Source: Paraburkholderia sp. (GTDB lineage: Bacteria; Pseudomonadota; Gammaproteobacteria; Burkholderiales; Burkholderiaceae). From it: a stretch of DNA of 64,000 bases. The stretch covers positions 124,001-188,000 of the forward strand of contig NZ_JAPWKB010000018.1 of NCBI RefSeq assembly GCF_028283785.1, given 5' to 3'. The position numbers and the translations under genes were made by a program. This document shows positions 17,131-26,180 of this stretch, piece by piece; within the stretch, counting starts at the first letter, position 1, and each line of letters starts with the position of its first letter. The notes under the pieces were generated by a model. That model made no database searches. It was not told the DNA's origin and saw nothing but the letters and a program-made list of their open reading frames with translations.

Positions 17131-18408
17131 ATGCTCTATCAAATGCATGAATTCCAGCGTGCGCTGTTGAGCCCGCTGACCGCCTGGGCACAGGCAGCAT
17201 CGAAATCGTTCGCGAACCCCGCCAGCCCGTTTGCTTATGTGCCGGGCGCCACCCGCCTCTCCGCTGCTTACGAACTCCTTTACCGTCTTGGCAAGGATTA
17301 CGAGAAGCCCGAGTTCAATCTTCATCAGATCGTCAAGGACGGCCACAACATTCCGATCGTCGAACAGACGATCCTGGAAAAGCCGTTTTGCCGTCTGTTG
17401 CGCTTCAAGCGTTTCGCCGACGACAGCGAAGCCGTCGCGCAACTGAAAGACGAACCCACGGTGCTGGTGTGCGCGCCGTTATCGGGACACCATGCGACGC
17501 TGCTGCGCGACACCGTGCGCACGCTGTTGCAGGATCATAAGGTGTACATCACCGACTGGCTCGACGCGCGCATGGTGCCGCTCGAAGACGGCGCGTTCCA
17601 TCTGGACGACTACGTGGCGTATATCCAGGACTTTATCCGTCATATCGGCGCGAAGAACCTGCATGTGATCTCGGTGTGTCAGCCTACGGTGCCGGTGCTC
17701 GCGGCTATTTCTCTGATGGCGAGCCGCGGTGAAGACACCCCGCGCACGATGACGATGATGGGTGGCCCGATCGACGCCCGCAAGAGCCCGACCTCGGTGA
17801 ATTCGCTGGCCACCCAGCACTCGTTTGAATGGTTCGAAAACAACGTGATCTACACGGTGCCGCCCAACTATCCGGGCGTGGGCCGCAAGGTGTATCCCGG
17901 CTTCCTGCAGCACACCGGTTTTGTCGCGATGAATCCGGAGCGTCACACGGCGGCGCACTGGGATTTCTACCAGAGCCTGCTGCGCGGCGACGAAGACGAC
18001 GCCGAAGCGCACCGCCGCTTCTACGACGAATACAACGCGGTGCTCGACATGGCCGCCGAGTACTACCTCGAAACGATTCGCGTGGTGTTCCAGGAATTCC
18101 AGCTTGCCGAAGGCACGTGGGTGATCGACGGCGAACCGGTCCGTCCGCAAGACATCAAGAACACCGCGCTGTTCACGATCGAAGGCGAACTCGACGATAT
18201 TTCCGGCGACGGTCAGACGCGCGCTGCTCAAGACCTGTGCAGCGGCATTCCGGCAAAAAACAAACAGCATTTCACCGCTGAAAAATGCGGCCATTACGGG
18301 ATTTTCTCGGGACGCCGCTGGCGCACGATCATTTACCCGCAGTTGCGCGATTTCATTCTCACGCACAACAAGGCGCCGAAAACCGCGAAGGAAAAAGTCG
18401 AAGCGTGA
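17131..18408 (+). CDS. phaZ: intracellular polyhydroxybutyrate depolymerase
   Basis: PhaZ hydrolyses (thiolyses) native PHB granules, mobilising stored carbon. The 425 residues begin MLYQMHEFQRALLSPLTAWA as in PhaZ1 of Cupriavidus. The nucleophile is Cys183 in SVCQPTVPV, where most depolymerases have Ser; Cys183 is the known position in Cupriavidus PhaZ1. The C-terminal His of the triad is probably in KCGHYGIFSG and the Asp in EGELDDISG. It is a monocistronic gene with its own promoter (16996) and terminator (18474). Other PHA genes (phaC, phasin) are not in the window. Confidence 0.95.
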   Translation: MLYQMHEFQRALLSPLTAWAQAASKSFANPASPFAYVPGATRLSAAYELLYRLGKDYEKPEFNLHQIVKDGHNIPIVEQTILEKPFCRLLRFKRFADDSEAVAQLKDEPTVLVCAPLSGHHATLLRDTVRTLLQDHKVYITDWLDARMVPLEDGAFHLDDYVAYIQDFIRHIGAKNLHVISVCQPTVPVLAAISLMASRGEDTPRTMTMMGGPIDARKSPTSVNSLATQHSFEWFENNVIYTVPPNYPGVGRKVYPGFLQHTGFVAMNPERHTAAHWDFYQSLLRGDEDDAEAHRRFYDEYNAVLDMAAEYYLETIRVVFQEFQLAEGTWVIDGEPVRPQDIKNTALFTIEGELDDISGDGQTRAAQDLCSGIPAKNKQHFTAEKCGHYGIFSGRRWRTIIYPQLRDFILTHNKAPKTAKEKVEA

Positions 18409-18473
18409 TCCACGGATAAACCGGCTTTCAAAAGCCGAACGATTACCTGAAATGGCGCTGACGTGCAGCATCG

Positions 18474-18500
18474 AAAACGGCCTCCAGAGAGGCCGTTTTT
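18474..18500. terminator. terminator of phaZ (bidirectional)
   Basis: Stem AAAACGGCCTC / GAGGCCGTTTT (18474-18484 with 18489-18499), loop caga, T-tract following. The left A-tract lets it also serve the convergent TetR gene. Confidence 0.85.
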
Positions 18501-18561
18501 CGTTGTCGCGGGTAATGAACTGTTGAAACCGCTAAACCGGCAAACCGCTAATGCGAATACC

Positions 18562-19194
18562 TCACTTGCGCATCAGATACGCAAGTAGCAACTCGGTATT
18601 CATCTGCACGATCTCGCTGCGTTCGGACGGCGTACTGAAGTCGCGGCCGAGCGTGGCTTCGAGCGTGAAGCGGTTGGACACGATGTAGTAACCCATGCCC
18701 GACAAAATGACATAAAACCGTAACGGATCGACATTGGTCCGGAATAGACCTGCCCGCTGGCCGCGTTCGAGGATATTCCCCACGGTCGCGACCATAGGCG
18801 AAATCATTTCCCGGATTCGCGTCGACTTCTGCATATAACGGGCTTCATGCAGATTTTCGTTATTCACGAGTCGCAGCAACTCGGGATGATCGCGATAGTA
18901 ATCCCAAACAAAATGTGCAAGCCGGGTTACGGCCTCGACCGGTGCAATACCGTTCAGGTCGAGCGTGCGCTCGGCGTCGGTTAACGCGGTGAACGCATAT
19001 TCCAGTACCGCGGTAAAAAGCTGCTCCTTGCTCCCGAAATAGTAATAGAGCATTCGCTCATTGGTTTCGGCTCGACGAGCTATTTGATCGACGCGGGCGC
19101 CGAACAACCCGCCAGCGGCAAATTCCTCGGCCGCCGCGAGCAAAATGCGGCGACGCGTGCCTTCAGGATCTCTTTTGATTTTCGGCTGATTCAT
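18562..19194 (-). CDS. TetR/AcrR-family transcriptional regulator
   Basis: A 210-residue repressor-type protein. The N-terminal HTH (residues 15-60: TRRRILLAAAEEFAAGGLF, RVDQIARRAETNERMLYYYF, GSKEQLFTAVLE) is typical of TetR. The C-terminal ligand domain contains WDYYRDHPELLRLVNNENLH, the pattern of the group linked to pyrimidine or fatty-acid-type ligands; the ligand is unknown. It is divergent from rnfB, with 274 nt between, so it might control itself or rnfB. No clear palindrome was identified there. Confidence 0.9.
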   Translation of the reverse strand: MNQPKIKRDPEGTRRRILLAAAEEFAAGGLFGARVDQIARRAETNERMLYYYFGSKEQLFTAVLEYAFTALTDAERTLDLNGIAPVEAVTRLAHFVWDYYRDHPELLRLVNNENLHEARYMQKSTRIREMISPMVATVGNILERGQRAGLFRTNVDPLRFYVILSGMGYYIVSNRFTLEATLGRDFSTPSERSEIVQMNTELLLAYLMRK

Positions 19195-19468
19195 AGTGGC
19201 ATCATCTTCGTGAGCCGCGTTATCCGGATCACGCCGCCGGTTCTCCTCGTGCTCTGCACCGACAGCGTTGAACGGGCGCGCCTTGGTTGTGGGACACCCT
19301 TCTGCGGTCTTTCGAAAGCCCTTCGATTATGGCACATGGTTTGACAATGGCAATCGGGGAAATCGGCGATAATGCGCTATTTACACTACGCCTAAAGCAG
19401 CACGCCGCTGCGCGTCGCTGTCACGCGCCGTCGTTAGCTGCGGCGCCCCACCGGCAAGCCCCCACGCC

Positions 19469-20383
19469 GTGATCGTGACCCACTCCATAACACTCGCAGA
19501 TCGCATCGAAGATCTGCTGCCCCAGACGCAATGCACCAAGTGCGGCTACGACGCCTGCCGCCCTTATGCCGAGGCCGTCGCCGAAGGCACCGCAAGCTAT
19601 AACCAGTGTCCGCCCGGCGGCGCCGAAGGCGTTGCGCGACTCGCCGCGCTACTCGGCAAGCCGGTGATCCCTCTGAATCCCGACAACGGCATCGAACGAC
19701 CGAGACCGCTCGCGGTGATCGATGAGCAATTGTGCATCGGTTGTACGCTGTGTCTGCAAGCTTGTCCGGTCGATGCGATAGTTGGCGCGCCGAAGCAGAT
19801 GCATACGATCGTCGATGCGTTGTGCACCGGCTGCGATCTGTGTGTCGCGCCGTGTCCGGTCGACTGTATCGCGATGGTGCCCGTCACCGGCGACGCCAGC
19901 GGCTGGGACGCGTGGTCGCAAGCGCAAGCCGACGCTGCACGCGAACGTCACGACCGCCATACCGCGCGCCTCACGCGCGAGCGTGAAGCCGCCGAAGCGC
20001 GCGCGGCAGCGCGTCGCGCGGTCACGCAGGACGCGCTCGCGACGGCGGCCACGGCCGCAACCGCTGCAGCTACGCCCGCGACAACCACGGCCACGACGAC
20101 GTCTGAAACCGCATCAACCGGCGACACCGCCGCCCACGCGCCCGACGACGCCGAAGCGAAGAAACGCGCGATCATCCAGGCCGCACTCGAACGCGCGCGC
20201 AAGAAGAAAGAAGAACTGGCGGCATCGGGCCAGGGTCCGCAGAACATGCAAGGCGTGAGCCCCGCGGTTCAGGCGCAGATCGACGCCGCCGAGGCACGTC
20301 GTCGCCGGCTTGGTATCGCGCCGGACAGCGCGGCAGGCGCCGCGTCCGATACGCCATCCAACACCCCTACTCCGAAGCGCTGA
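19469..20383 (+). CDS. rnfB: RnfB/RsxB-like iron-sulfur protein (orphan)
   Basis: RnfB is the ferredoxin-like subunit of the Rnf/Rsx membrane electron-transport complex. Visible parts: a 4Fe-4S domain with Cys22, 25, 30 and 47 (QCTKCGYDAC...QCPPG), then two ferredoxin clusters (Cys89/92/95/99 and Cys119/122/125/129). A charged helical stretch, an Ala/Thr-rich linker and a second Lys/Arg-rich helix follow, to 304 residues. The N-terminal membrane anchor of classical RnfB is absent and no rnfA/C/D/G/E is nearby. The GTG at 19469 is chosen as first in-frame start; GTG 19475 is possible. It ends 8 nt before nth, so the two are almost certainly one operon. Confidence 0.88.
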   Translation: MIVTHSITLADRIEDLLPQTQCTKCGYDACRPYAEAVAEGTASYNQCPPGGAEGVARLAALLGKPVIPLNPDNGIERPRPLAVIDEQLCIGCTLCLQACPVDAIVGAPKQMHTIVDALCTGCDLCVAPCPVDCIAMVPVTGDASGWDAWSQAQADAARERHDRHTARLTREREAAEARAAARRAVTQDALATAATAATAAATPATTTATTTSETASTGDTAAHAPDDAEAKKRAIIQAALERARKKKEELAASGQGPQNMQGVSPAVQAQIDAAEARRRRLGIAPDSAAGAASDTPSNTPTPKR

Positions 20384-20391
20384 GCGCCCGA

Positions 20392-21036
20392 ATGAACGCG
20401 ACCAAACGCCGTGCCATCTTCGAAACCTGGCAGAGCATCAACCCGCATCCGACCACCGAACTCGAATACACCACGCCGTTCGAACTGCTGATCGCCGTGC
20501 TGCTGTCCGCGCAAGCCACGGATGTGTCGGTGAACAAGGCGATGCGCAAGATGTTTCCGGTGGCAAATACGCCGCAAGCGGTATTCGATCTCGGCGAAGC
20601 GGGGGTCGAGAATCACATCAAGACGATCGGCCTGTATCGCAACAAGGCGAAGAACGTGATCGCGACCTGCCGGATTCTGCTCGACCAGTACGGCGGTGTC
20701 GTGCCGGACGATCGCGAGGCGCTCGAAAGTCTGCCGGGCGTCGGTCGGAAAACGGCCAACGTGATTCTGAATACCGCGTTCGGTCATCCGACCATCGCCG
20801 TCGATACCCACATCTTCCGGGTTGCGAACCGCACCGGGCTCGCGCCGGGCAAGGACGTGCGCGCGGTCGAAGTCGCGCTGGAAAAATTCACGCCAGCCGA
20901 ATTCAAACAGGACGCGCATCACTGGCTGATCCTGCACGGGCGTTACGTCTGCAAGGCGCGCAAGCCGGAGTGCTGGCATTGCGTGATCGAACCGCTATGC
21001 GAATTCCGACAGAAGACACCCGCGCCGATCGAATGA
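20392..21036 (+). CDS. nth: endonuclease III (DNA glycosylase/AP lyase)
   Basis: Nth removes oxidised pyrimidines and nicks the abasic site. The 214 residues align without gaps to E. coli numbering: HhH motif LPGVGRKTANVIL with catalytic Lys120, Asp138 in VDTHIFR, and the 4Fe-4S loop Cys187-x6-Cys194-x2-Cys197-x5-Cys203. It lies immediately downstream of rnfB. In E. coli nth is likewise the last gene of the rsx operon, so the pairing is a conserved remnant. DUF1841 follows 83 nt later. Confidence 0.96.
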   Translation: MNATKRRAIFETWQSINPHPTTELEYTTPFELLIAVLLSAQATDVSVNKAMRKMFPVANTPQAVFDLGEAGVENHIKTIGLYRNKAKNVIATCRILLDQYGGVVPDDREALESLPGVGRKTANVILNTAFGHPTIAVDTHIFRVANRTGLAPGKDVRAVEVALEKFTPAEFKQDAHHWLILHGRYVCKARKPECWHCVIEPLCEFRQKTPAPIE

Positions 21037-21119
21037 CCGGTATCGGCATCGGCATCGGCGTCAGCACCCCCGGCCACACCGACGTAAAATGAAACCCGCA
21101 TTCCCCACTCGATAACACG

Positions 21120-21554
21120 ATGTTCAATCCCAGCCGCGACGAAGTCCGACGCTTCTTCACCGAGACCTGGCGCAAACAGCGCGCGGGCGAAATCCTGACG
21201 CCGCTCGAAGCCATCGCGGCCGACTGGATCGTCGAGCATCCCGAATATCATCCCGACCTGTCCGACGGCGACTCCGCAACCGCGCAGGACTACTCGCCGG
21301 AGCGCGGACAGACCAATCCGTTCCTGCATCTGTCGATGCATCTGGCGATCAGCGAGCAGTTGTCGATCGATCAGCCGCCCGGCATCCGCGCGGCGCACGA
21401 GCGGCTCGCCGCGCGAATGGGTTCGACCCACGACGCGCAGCACGCGATCATGGAATGCCTCGGCGAAACCATCTGGGAAGCGCAGCGCAGCGGCACCCCG
21501 CCCGACACCGACGCCTATCTGCAACGCATCGAACGTCGCGCTACGCGAAACTGA
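21120..21554 (+). CDS. DUF1841 family protein
   Basis: A 144-residue protein with the conserved DUF1841 features: N-terminal MFNPSRDEVRRFF, the central HPEYHP and the FLHLSMHLAISEQLSIDQPPGI segment, then HxAxHxIMECLGE. The several His and acidic residues could bind metal, but the function is unknown. It commonly follows nth in beta-proteobacteria (my recollection) and here likely belongs to the rnfB-nth unit. A very strong terminator follows at 21584. Confidence 0.9.
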   Translation: MFNPSRDEVRRFFTETWRKQRAGEILTPLEAIAADWIVEHPEYHPDLSDGDSATAQDYSPERGQTNPFLHLSMHLAISEQLSIDQPPGIRAAHERLAARMGSTHDAQHAIMECLGETIWEAQRSGTPPDTDAYLQRIERRATRN

Positions 21555-21583
21555 TCGGGACCGCGCGCATCGCGCGTCCATCC

Positions 21584-21627
21584 AAAACAAAACACCCCGC
21601 CAGCGAACTGGCGGGGTGTTTTGTTTT
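21584..21627. terminator. bidirectional terminator between DUF1841 and the cytochrome c genes
   Basis: A perfect 20-bp inverted repeat (21584-21603 with 21608-21627), loop cgaa, with A-rich left and T-rich right ends. It terminates rnfB-nth-DUF1841 on plus and the cytochrome pair on minus. Confidence 0.93.
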
Positions 21628-21656
21628 TACCGGTGCGCGGGGAGTATCCGCAACGC

Positions 21657-22040
21657 TTACTTCTTCTGCACCAGATCGCCGTTGAGCGACTCGATATAGG
21701 CGGCGAGGTCTTTCATATCGCTTTGCGACAGACTCTGCACCTGCGCCTGCATGATCGCGTTGTTGCGTCCCAGATGCGGATTGCCGGTGCCCATCTGGTA
21801 TTGCCGCAGCGCCATATAGACGTAATCGGCGTGCTGGCCCGCGAGTTTCGGATATTCCGGGCTGACCGGCTTGTTCAGGTTCACGCCGTGACACGCGGCG
21901 CAGTTGTGGCTGTCGGACAGCACCTTGCCGTTGCCGGCGTCGGCGGCGGCAGCCGGATTCGCTGCAACCAGCGCGACCAGTGCGGCCGCTGCGCATACGG
22001 TCTTGAACGCCGTGTGGACTGCCTGTTGGGGCTTCTTCAT
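21657..22040 (-). CDS. periplasmic monohaem cytochrome c (c4 C-domain-like)
   Basis: A 127-residue protein: Sec signal ending at ANPAAAADA, haem motif CAACH, likely distal Met in the QMGTGNP region, and final helix MKDLAAYIESLNG. The sequence resembles the second domain of dihaem cytochrome c4 (EYPKLAGQHADYVYMALRQYQ). AGGAG lies 6 nt before the ATG at 22040. It is the second gene of a two-cytochrome operon, 83 nt after its partner. It probably shuttles electrons between the bc1 complex and an oxidase (family-based inference). Confidence 0.88.
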   Translation of the reverse strand: MKKPQQAVHTAFKTVCAAAALVALVAANPAAAADAGNGKVLSDSHNCAACHGVNLNKPVSPEYPKLAGQHADYVYMALRQYQMGTGNPHLGRNNAIMQAQVQSLSQSDMKDLAAYIESLNGDLVQKK

Positions 22041-22123
22041 GCTTTCTCCTATCCCGCGAATTGGATCGCCAGATTGACTGGCTGGACGACTGGCTCGAAA
22101 CGTGGCGCAGCGGCCGCAGCGGG

Positions 22124-22492
22124 TCACTTGTCGGGATTGTTTTTCGAAGCGGAATTTTGTGCCGCGTAGTAGGCGGCGATGTCGGCGATATCCTGATCCG
22201 ACAGCGACGCGGTGATCGCGTGCATCGTGTCGAAATGGCGGTCGCCCTTCTTGTAGCCGTGCATCGCGTTTTCGAGGTACGCCTGGTTCTGGCCGCCCAG
22301 CATCGGCACGTGATAGACCTCGGGGTACGCGGTGCGGTAGTCGGGAATGCCGTGGCAGCCAATACACATCGCGACCTTGCCGGCGCCCGTTTTGGCATTG
22401 CCGGTGACGTCGGCTGCCTGCGCACTGGCCGCGAAGCCCGCGAGCGCCGACAGCGCTGCGATCACGACATGTTTGCCTACGAATTTTTTCAT
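22124..22492 (-). CDS. periplasmic monohaem cytochrome c (c4 N-domain-like)
   Basis: A 122-residue protein with a signal peptide (VVIAALSALAGFAASAQA), haem motif CIGCH and C-terminal helix DQDIADIAAYYAAQ. The segment VPMLGGQNQAYLENAMHGYK matches the first domain of cytochrome c4. With the next gene it looks like a c4 protein divided into two exported polypeptides. The start at 22492 gives a normal signal peptide; the ORF is open to 22576. Only a weak AGG precedes it. It is divergent from the MoxR gene, with about 280 nt between. Confidence 0.85.
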   Translation of the reverse strand: MKKFVGKHVVIAALSALAGFAASAQAADVTGNAKTGAGKVAMCIGCHGIPDYRTAYPEVYHVPMLGGQNQAYLENAMHGYKKGDRHFDTMHAITASLSDQDIADIAAYYAAQNSASKNNPDK

Positions 22493-22774
22493 AGCTTGTA
22501 ACCTGGCATGAGGGGGAACGGGCGTCCGGGACCGCAGCGCCTGCGCCATAGTTCTTGTGGGGGGCCGCGCAGGCAAAAAAGCGGGATCATTCTACCGCGA
22601 CGCCTCGCGCAACGTCCACCGGGCGAAACCGCCCAGACGGCCGCCCGACGCGGCTTCCGACCCGAGGGAAATCCCGCAGTCGTGGACCGGACCGGGTCAC
22701 ACCATACGCGAGCCCGTTGCAGCCAAACAGGCCTTCTGACTTATACTGGCCTTTTTTCGAGAGAGCGTTTCGCC

Positions 22775-23617
22775 ATGCGATTCGAAGGCTCATCGCAGTA
22801 CGTCGCCACCGACGACCTCAAGCTCGCGGTCAACGCCGCGATGACGCTGCAACGTCCGTTGCTGATCAAGGGCGAACCCGGCACCGGCAAGACGATGCTC
22901 GCCGAAGAAGTCGCGGCCGCGCTCGGCATGCCGCTGCTGCAGTGGCACATCAAGTCCACCACGAAAGCCCAGCAGGGTCTCTACGAATACGACGCCGTGT
23001 CGCGTCTGCGCGATTCGCAACTCGGCGACGAGCGCGTGAAGGACATCCGCAACTACATCGTCAAGGGTGTGTTGTGGCAGGCGTTCGACGCCGACCAGCA
23101 AAGCGTGTTGCTGATCGACGAGATCGACAAGGCCGACATCGAATTCCCGAACGACCTGCTGCGCGAACTCGACCGTATGGAGTTCTACGTCTACGAGACG
23201 CACGAACTGGTCCGCGCGAAGCATCGGCCGCTCGTCATCATCACGTCGAACAACGAGAAAGAGTTGCCCGACGCGTTTCTGCGCCGCTGTTTTTTCCACT
23301 ACATCCGGTTTCCGGACCCGGTGACGATGCAGCAGATCGTCGAGGTCCACTATCCGGGCATCAAGCAGGACCTGCTGCGCGCCGCGATGGAAAGTTTCTT
23401 CGAACTGCGCAACGTTTCGGGCCTGAAGAAGAAACCGTCCACGTCGGAACTGCTCGACTGGCTGAAGCTGCTGCTCGCCGAAGACATCCCGCCCGAAGCG
23501 CTGCGCTCGCAGGACCACAAGCAGATCATTCCGCCGCTGCACGGCGCGCTGCTGAAAAACGAGCAGGACGTCAGCCTGTTCGAGCGGCTGATCTTCATGA
23601 ACCGCAACAACCGTTGA
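22775..23617 (+). CDS. MoxR-family AAA+ ATPase
   Basis: MoxR ATPases act as chaperones that mature metal- or cofactor-containing enzymes together with a von Willebrand A partner. The 280 residues contain Walker A GEPGTGKT (33-40), Walker B LLIDEIDKAD, sensor 1 TSNNEKELPDAFLRRC and the usual lid. Start at 22775 after GAGAG. The VWA gene follows 40 nt downstream, forming the standard MoxR-VWA pair. This subtype resembles CoxD of CO-dehydrogenase clusters, but no molybdenum enzyme is in the window. The client is unknown. Confidence 0.92.
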   Translation: MRFEGSSQYVATDDLKLAVNAAMTLQRPLLIKGEPGTGKTMLAEEVAAALGMPLLQWHIKSTTKAQQGLYEYDAVSRLRDSQLGDERVKDIRNYIVKGVLWQAFDADQQSVLLIDEIDKADIEFPNDLLRELDRMEFYVYETHELVRAKHRPLVIITSNNEKELPDAFLRRCFFHYIRFPDPVTMQQIVEVHYPGIKQDLLRAAMESFFELRNVSGLKKKPSTSELLDWLKLLLAEDIPPEALRSQDHKQIIPPLHGALLKNEQDVSLFERLIFMNRNNR

Positions 23618-23657
23618 TCGCGGCGAGCCGCCGGTCCGTGCGCGCGGAGAATCCACC

Positions 23658-24833
23658 ATGCTGATCGACTTCTTCTATTCGCTGCGAGCCGCGAAGCTGC
23701 CGGTGTCGGTGAAGGAATACCTGACGCTGCTCGAAGCGCTGAAGGCGCAGGTCATCGCGCCGTCGCTCGACGAGTTCTACTATCTCGCGCGGCTCACGCT
23801 GGTCAAGGACGAACAGCATTTCGACAAGTTCGATCAGGCGTTCGGCGCGTATTTCAACGGCGTCGCGATGAAGTCGGAACTGGCGTTCGACATCCCGCTC
23901 GACTGGCTGAAGAAAAAGCTGCAACGCGATCTGTCGCCGGAAGAAAAGGCGCAGATCGAAGCGATGGGCGGCATCGACGCGTTGATGGACCGGCTCAAGG
24001 AACTGTTCGACGAACAGAAAGAGCGCCACGAAGGCGGCAGCAAATGGATCGGCTCGGGCGGCACGTCGCCGTTCGGCAATGGCGGATACAACCCGGAAGG
24101 GATTCGCATCGGCGGCGAGTCGGCGGGCAACCGCACGGCCGTCAAGGTGTGGGAAGCGCGCGCGTATCGCGATTACGACGATCAGGTCGAGATCGGCACG
24201 CGCAACATCAAGGTCGCGCTGCGTCGTCTGCGCCGCTTCGCGCGCGAAGGCGCCGCCGAAGAACTGGACCTTCCCGACACGATCCGCAGCACCGCCGCCA
24301 ACGCCGGCTGGCTCGACCTGAAGATGGTCCCGGAACGGCACAACAACGTGAAAGTGCTGATGCTGCTCGACGTGGGCGGCTCGATGGACGACCACATCAA
24401 GCGCACCGAAGAACTGTTTTCCGCCACGAAAGCCGAGTTCAAGCACCTCGAGTTCTACTACTTCCACAACTGCGTGTACGACTTCCTGTGGAAGCACAAC
24501 CGGCGACGTCACGCCGAGCGCACGCCGACGTGGGACGTGATGCACAAGTTCACGTCCGACTACAAACTGATCTTCGTCGGCGACGCGACGATGAGCCCGT
24601 ACGAAGTGCTGCAACCGGGCGGCTCGGTCGAGTACAACAACGCGGAGGCGGGCGCGGTGTGGCTGCGCCGCCTCGCCGACCACTTCCCGCACCACGCGTG
24701 GCTGAACCCCGAGCCCGAGGGCTTGTGGGAATACCGGCAATCGGTGGCGGCGATCCGCGACGTACTGCGTCACCGGATGTATCCGTTGACGCTCGGCGGT
24801 CTCGAAACGGCCATGCGCATCCTCAGCAAATAA
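23658..24833 (+). CDS. VWA-domain protein (CoxE-like), partner of MoxR
   Basis: A 391-residue soluble protein. The N-terminal two-thirds is a helical region (FFYSLRAAKLPVSVKEYL start is typical) and the C-terminal VWA domain carries the metal site DVGGSMDD (DxGxS), with supporting residues in VGDATMSPYEV. These proteins work with MoxR ATPases in enzyme assembly. GGAG precedes the ATG by 8 nt. Co-transcription with the MoxR gene is likely. No membrane segment is seen. Confidence 0.9.
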   Translation: MLIDFFYSLRAAKLPVSVKEYLTLLEALKAQVIAPSLDEFYYLARLTLVKDEQHFDKFDQAFGAYFNGVAMKSELAFDIPLDWLKKKLQRDLSPEEKAQIEAMGGIDALMDRLKELFDEQKERHEGGSKWIGSGGTSPFGNGGYNPEGIRIGGESAGNRTAVKVWEARAYRDYDDQVEIGTRNIKVALRRLRRFAREGAAEELDLPDTIRSTAANAGWLDLKMVPERHNNVKVLMLLDVGGSMDDHIKRTEELFSATKAEFKHLEFYYFHNCVYDFLWKHNRRRHAERTPTWDVMHKFTSDYKLIFVGDATMSPYEVLQPGGSVEYNNAEAGAVWLRRLADHFPHHAWLNPEPEGLWEYRQSVAAIRDVLRHRMYPLTLGGLETAMRILSK

Positions 24834-24941
24834 GCCGTCCCCGCGCAGCCCGGCGCGGCACAAAAGGCTGCCGGGCCTGCTAGACGGTATGCGCCGTCAG
24901 CGGGCATACTGCGACGCGCTATCGCAGACCTTTTCGCCTCC

Positions 24942-26180
24942 ATGCCGCCCGATATCCGTATGAACCCGTCCTCCTCGCCCGACCTGTCCCCCGCGCCGAC
25001 GCGCCCCGCCCCGCTACGCCCGCTGGCGGACACGTCGCTATCGGCGATCGTCGCGGGCTTCGTCGCGATGATGACGGGCTACACCAGTTCGCTGGTGCTG
25101 ATGTTCCAGGCGGGCCAGGCCGCGCACCTGACCGACGCGCAGATTTCATCGTGGATCTGGGCGCTGTCGATCGGCATGGCCTTGTGCACGATCGGGCTGT
25201 CGCTGCGCTTTCGCGCGCCGGTGGTGGTCGCGTGGTCGACGCCCGGCGCGGCGCTGCTGGTCTCGTCGTTGCCGCACGTGCCGTATCCGCAGGCGATCGG
25301 CGCATTCGTGGTGTGCGCGGTGCTGCTGACGGTAGTCGGTTTGACCGGCTGGTTCGACACGCTGATGAAGAAAATTCCGGCAGGCATCGCGTCGGCGCTG
25401 CTGGCGGGCATCCTGTTCGAGATCGGCATCGAGATCTTTCACGCCGCGCAGTTCCAGACCGCGCTGGTGCTCACGATGTTCTTCACGTATCTGGTGATCA
25501 AACGTCTTGCGCCGCGTTACGCGATCGTGACGACGCTGTTTGTCGGCACGGCGGTCGCCGGCGCGCTCGGACTGCTCGATTTCAGCCACTTTCACGTCGC
25601 GCTCGCGCAACCCGTGTTCACGATGCCGTCGTTTTCGGTCGCGGCGATCGTCAGCATCGGGATTCCGCTGTTCGTCGTCGCGATGGCCTCGCAAAACGTG
25701 CCGGGCATCGCCGTCCTGCGCGCGGACGGCTACACCACGCCGTCGGCGCCGCTGATCGCGACGACCGGCCTCGCGTCGCTGCTGCTCGCGCCGTTCGGTT
25801 CGCACGGCGTCAATCTGGCGGCCATCACCGCGGCGATCTGCACCGGCCCGGAAGCCCACGAAAATCGCGCGAAACGCTATATGGCGGCGGTCTGGTGCGG
25901 AATTTTCTATCTGATCGCCGGCATCTTCGGCGCGACGATTGCTGCGCTGTTCGCGTCGCTGCCGAAGGCGCTGGTGGTGTCGGTGGCCGCGCTGGCGCTG
26001 TTCGGCTCGATCATGAGCGGACTGGCCAACGCGATGGCCGATATCCGTCAGCGCGAAGCGGCGCTGGTCACGTTCATGGTGACGGCGTCCGGCCTGACGC
26101 TGCTGTCGATCGGCTCGGCGTTCTGGGGGCTGGTCGCGGGCGTGCTGACCCAACTCGTGCTGAACGCGCGGCGCGCCTGA
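24942..26180 (+). CDS. BenE-family benzoate/H+ symporter-like transporter
   Basis: A 412-residue membrane protein with about 12 hydrophobic segments. BenE family marks include the first helices AIVAGFVAMMTGYTSSLVLMF, the VAWSTPGAALL loop, and IPLFVVAMASQNVPGIAVLR. BenE proteins import benzoate with protons. No benzoate catabolic genes (ben, cat) are in the window, so the substrate may differ. A second Met at 24960 is an alternative start. It appears to be a single-gene unit. Confidence 0.88.
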   Translation: MPPDIRMNPSSSPDLSPAPTRPAPLRPLADTSLSAIVAGFVAMMTGYTSSLVLMFQAGQAAHLTDAQISSWIWALSIGMALCTIGLSLRFRAPVVVAWSTPGAALLVSSLPHVPYPQAIGAFVVCAVLLTVVGLTGWFDTLMKKIPAGIASALLAGILFEIGIEIFHAAQFQTALVLTMFFTYLVIKRLAPRYAIVTTLFVGTAVAGALGLLDFSHFHVALAQPVFTMPSFSVAAIVSIGIPLFVVAMASQNVPGIAVLRADGYTTPSAPLIATTGLASLLLAPFGSHGVNLAAITAAICTGPEAHENRAKRYMAAVWCGIFYLIAGIFGATIAALFASLPKALVVSVAALALFGSIMSGLANAMADIRQREAALVTFMVTASGLTLLSIGSAFWGLVAGVLTQLVLNARRA

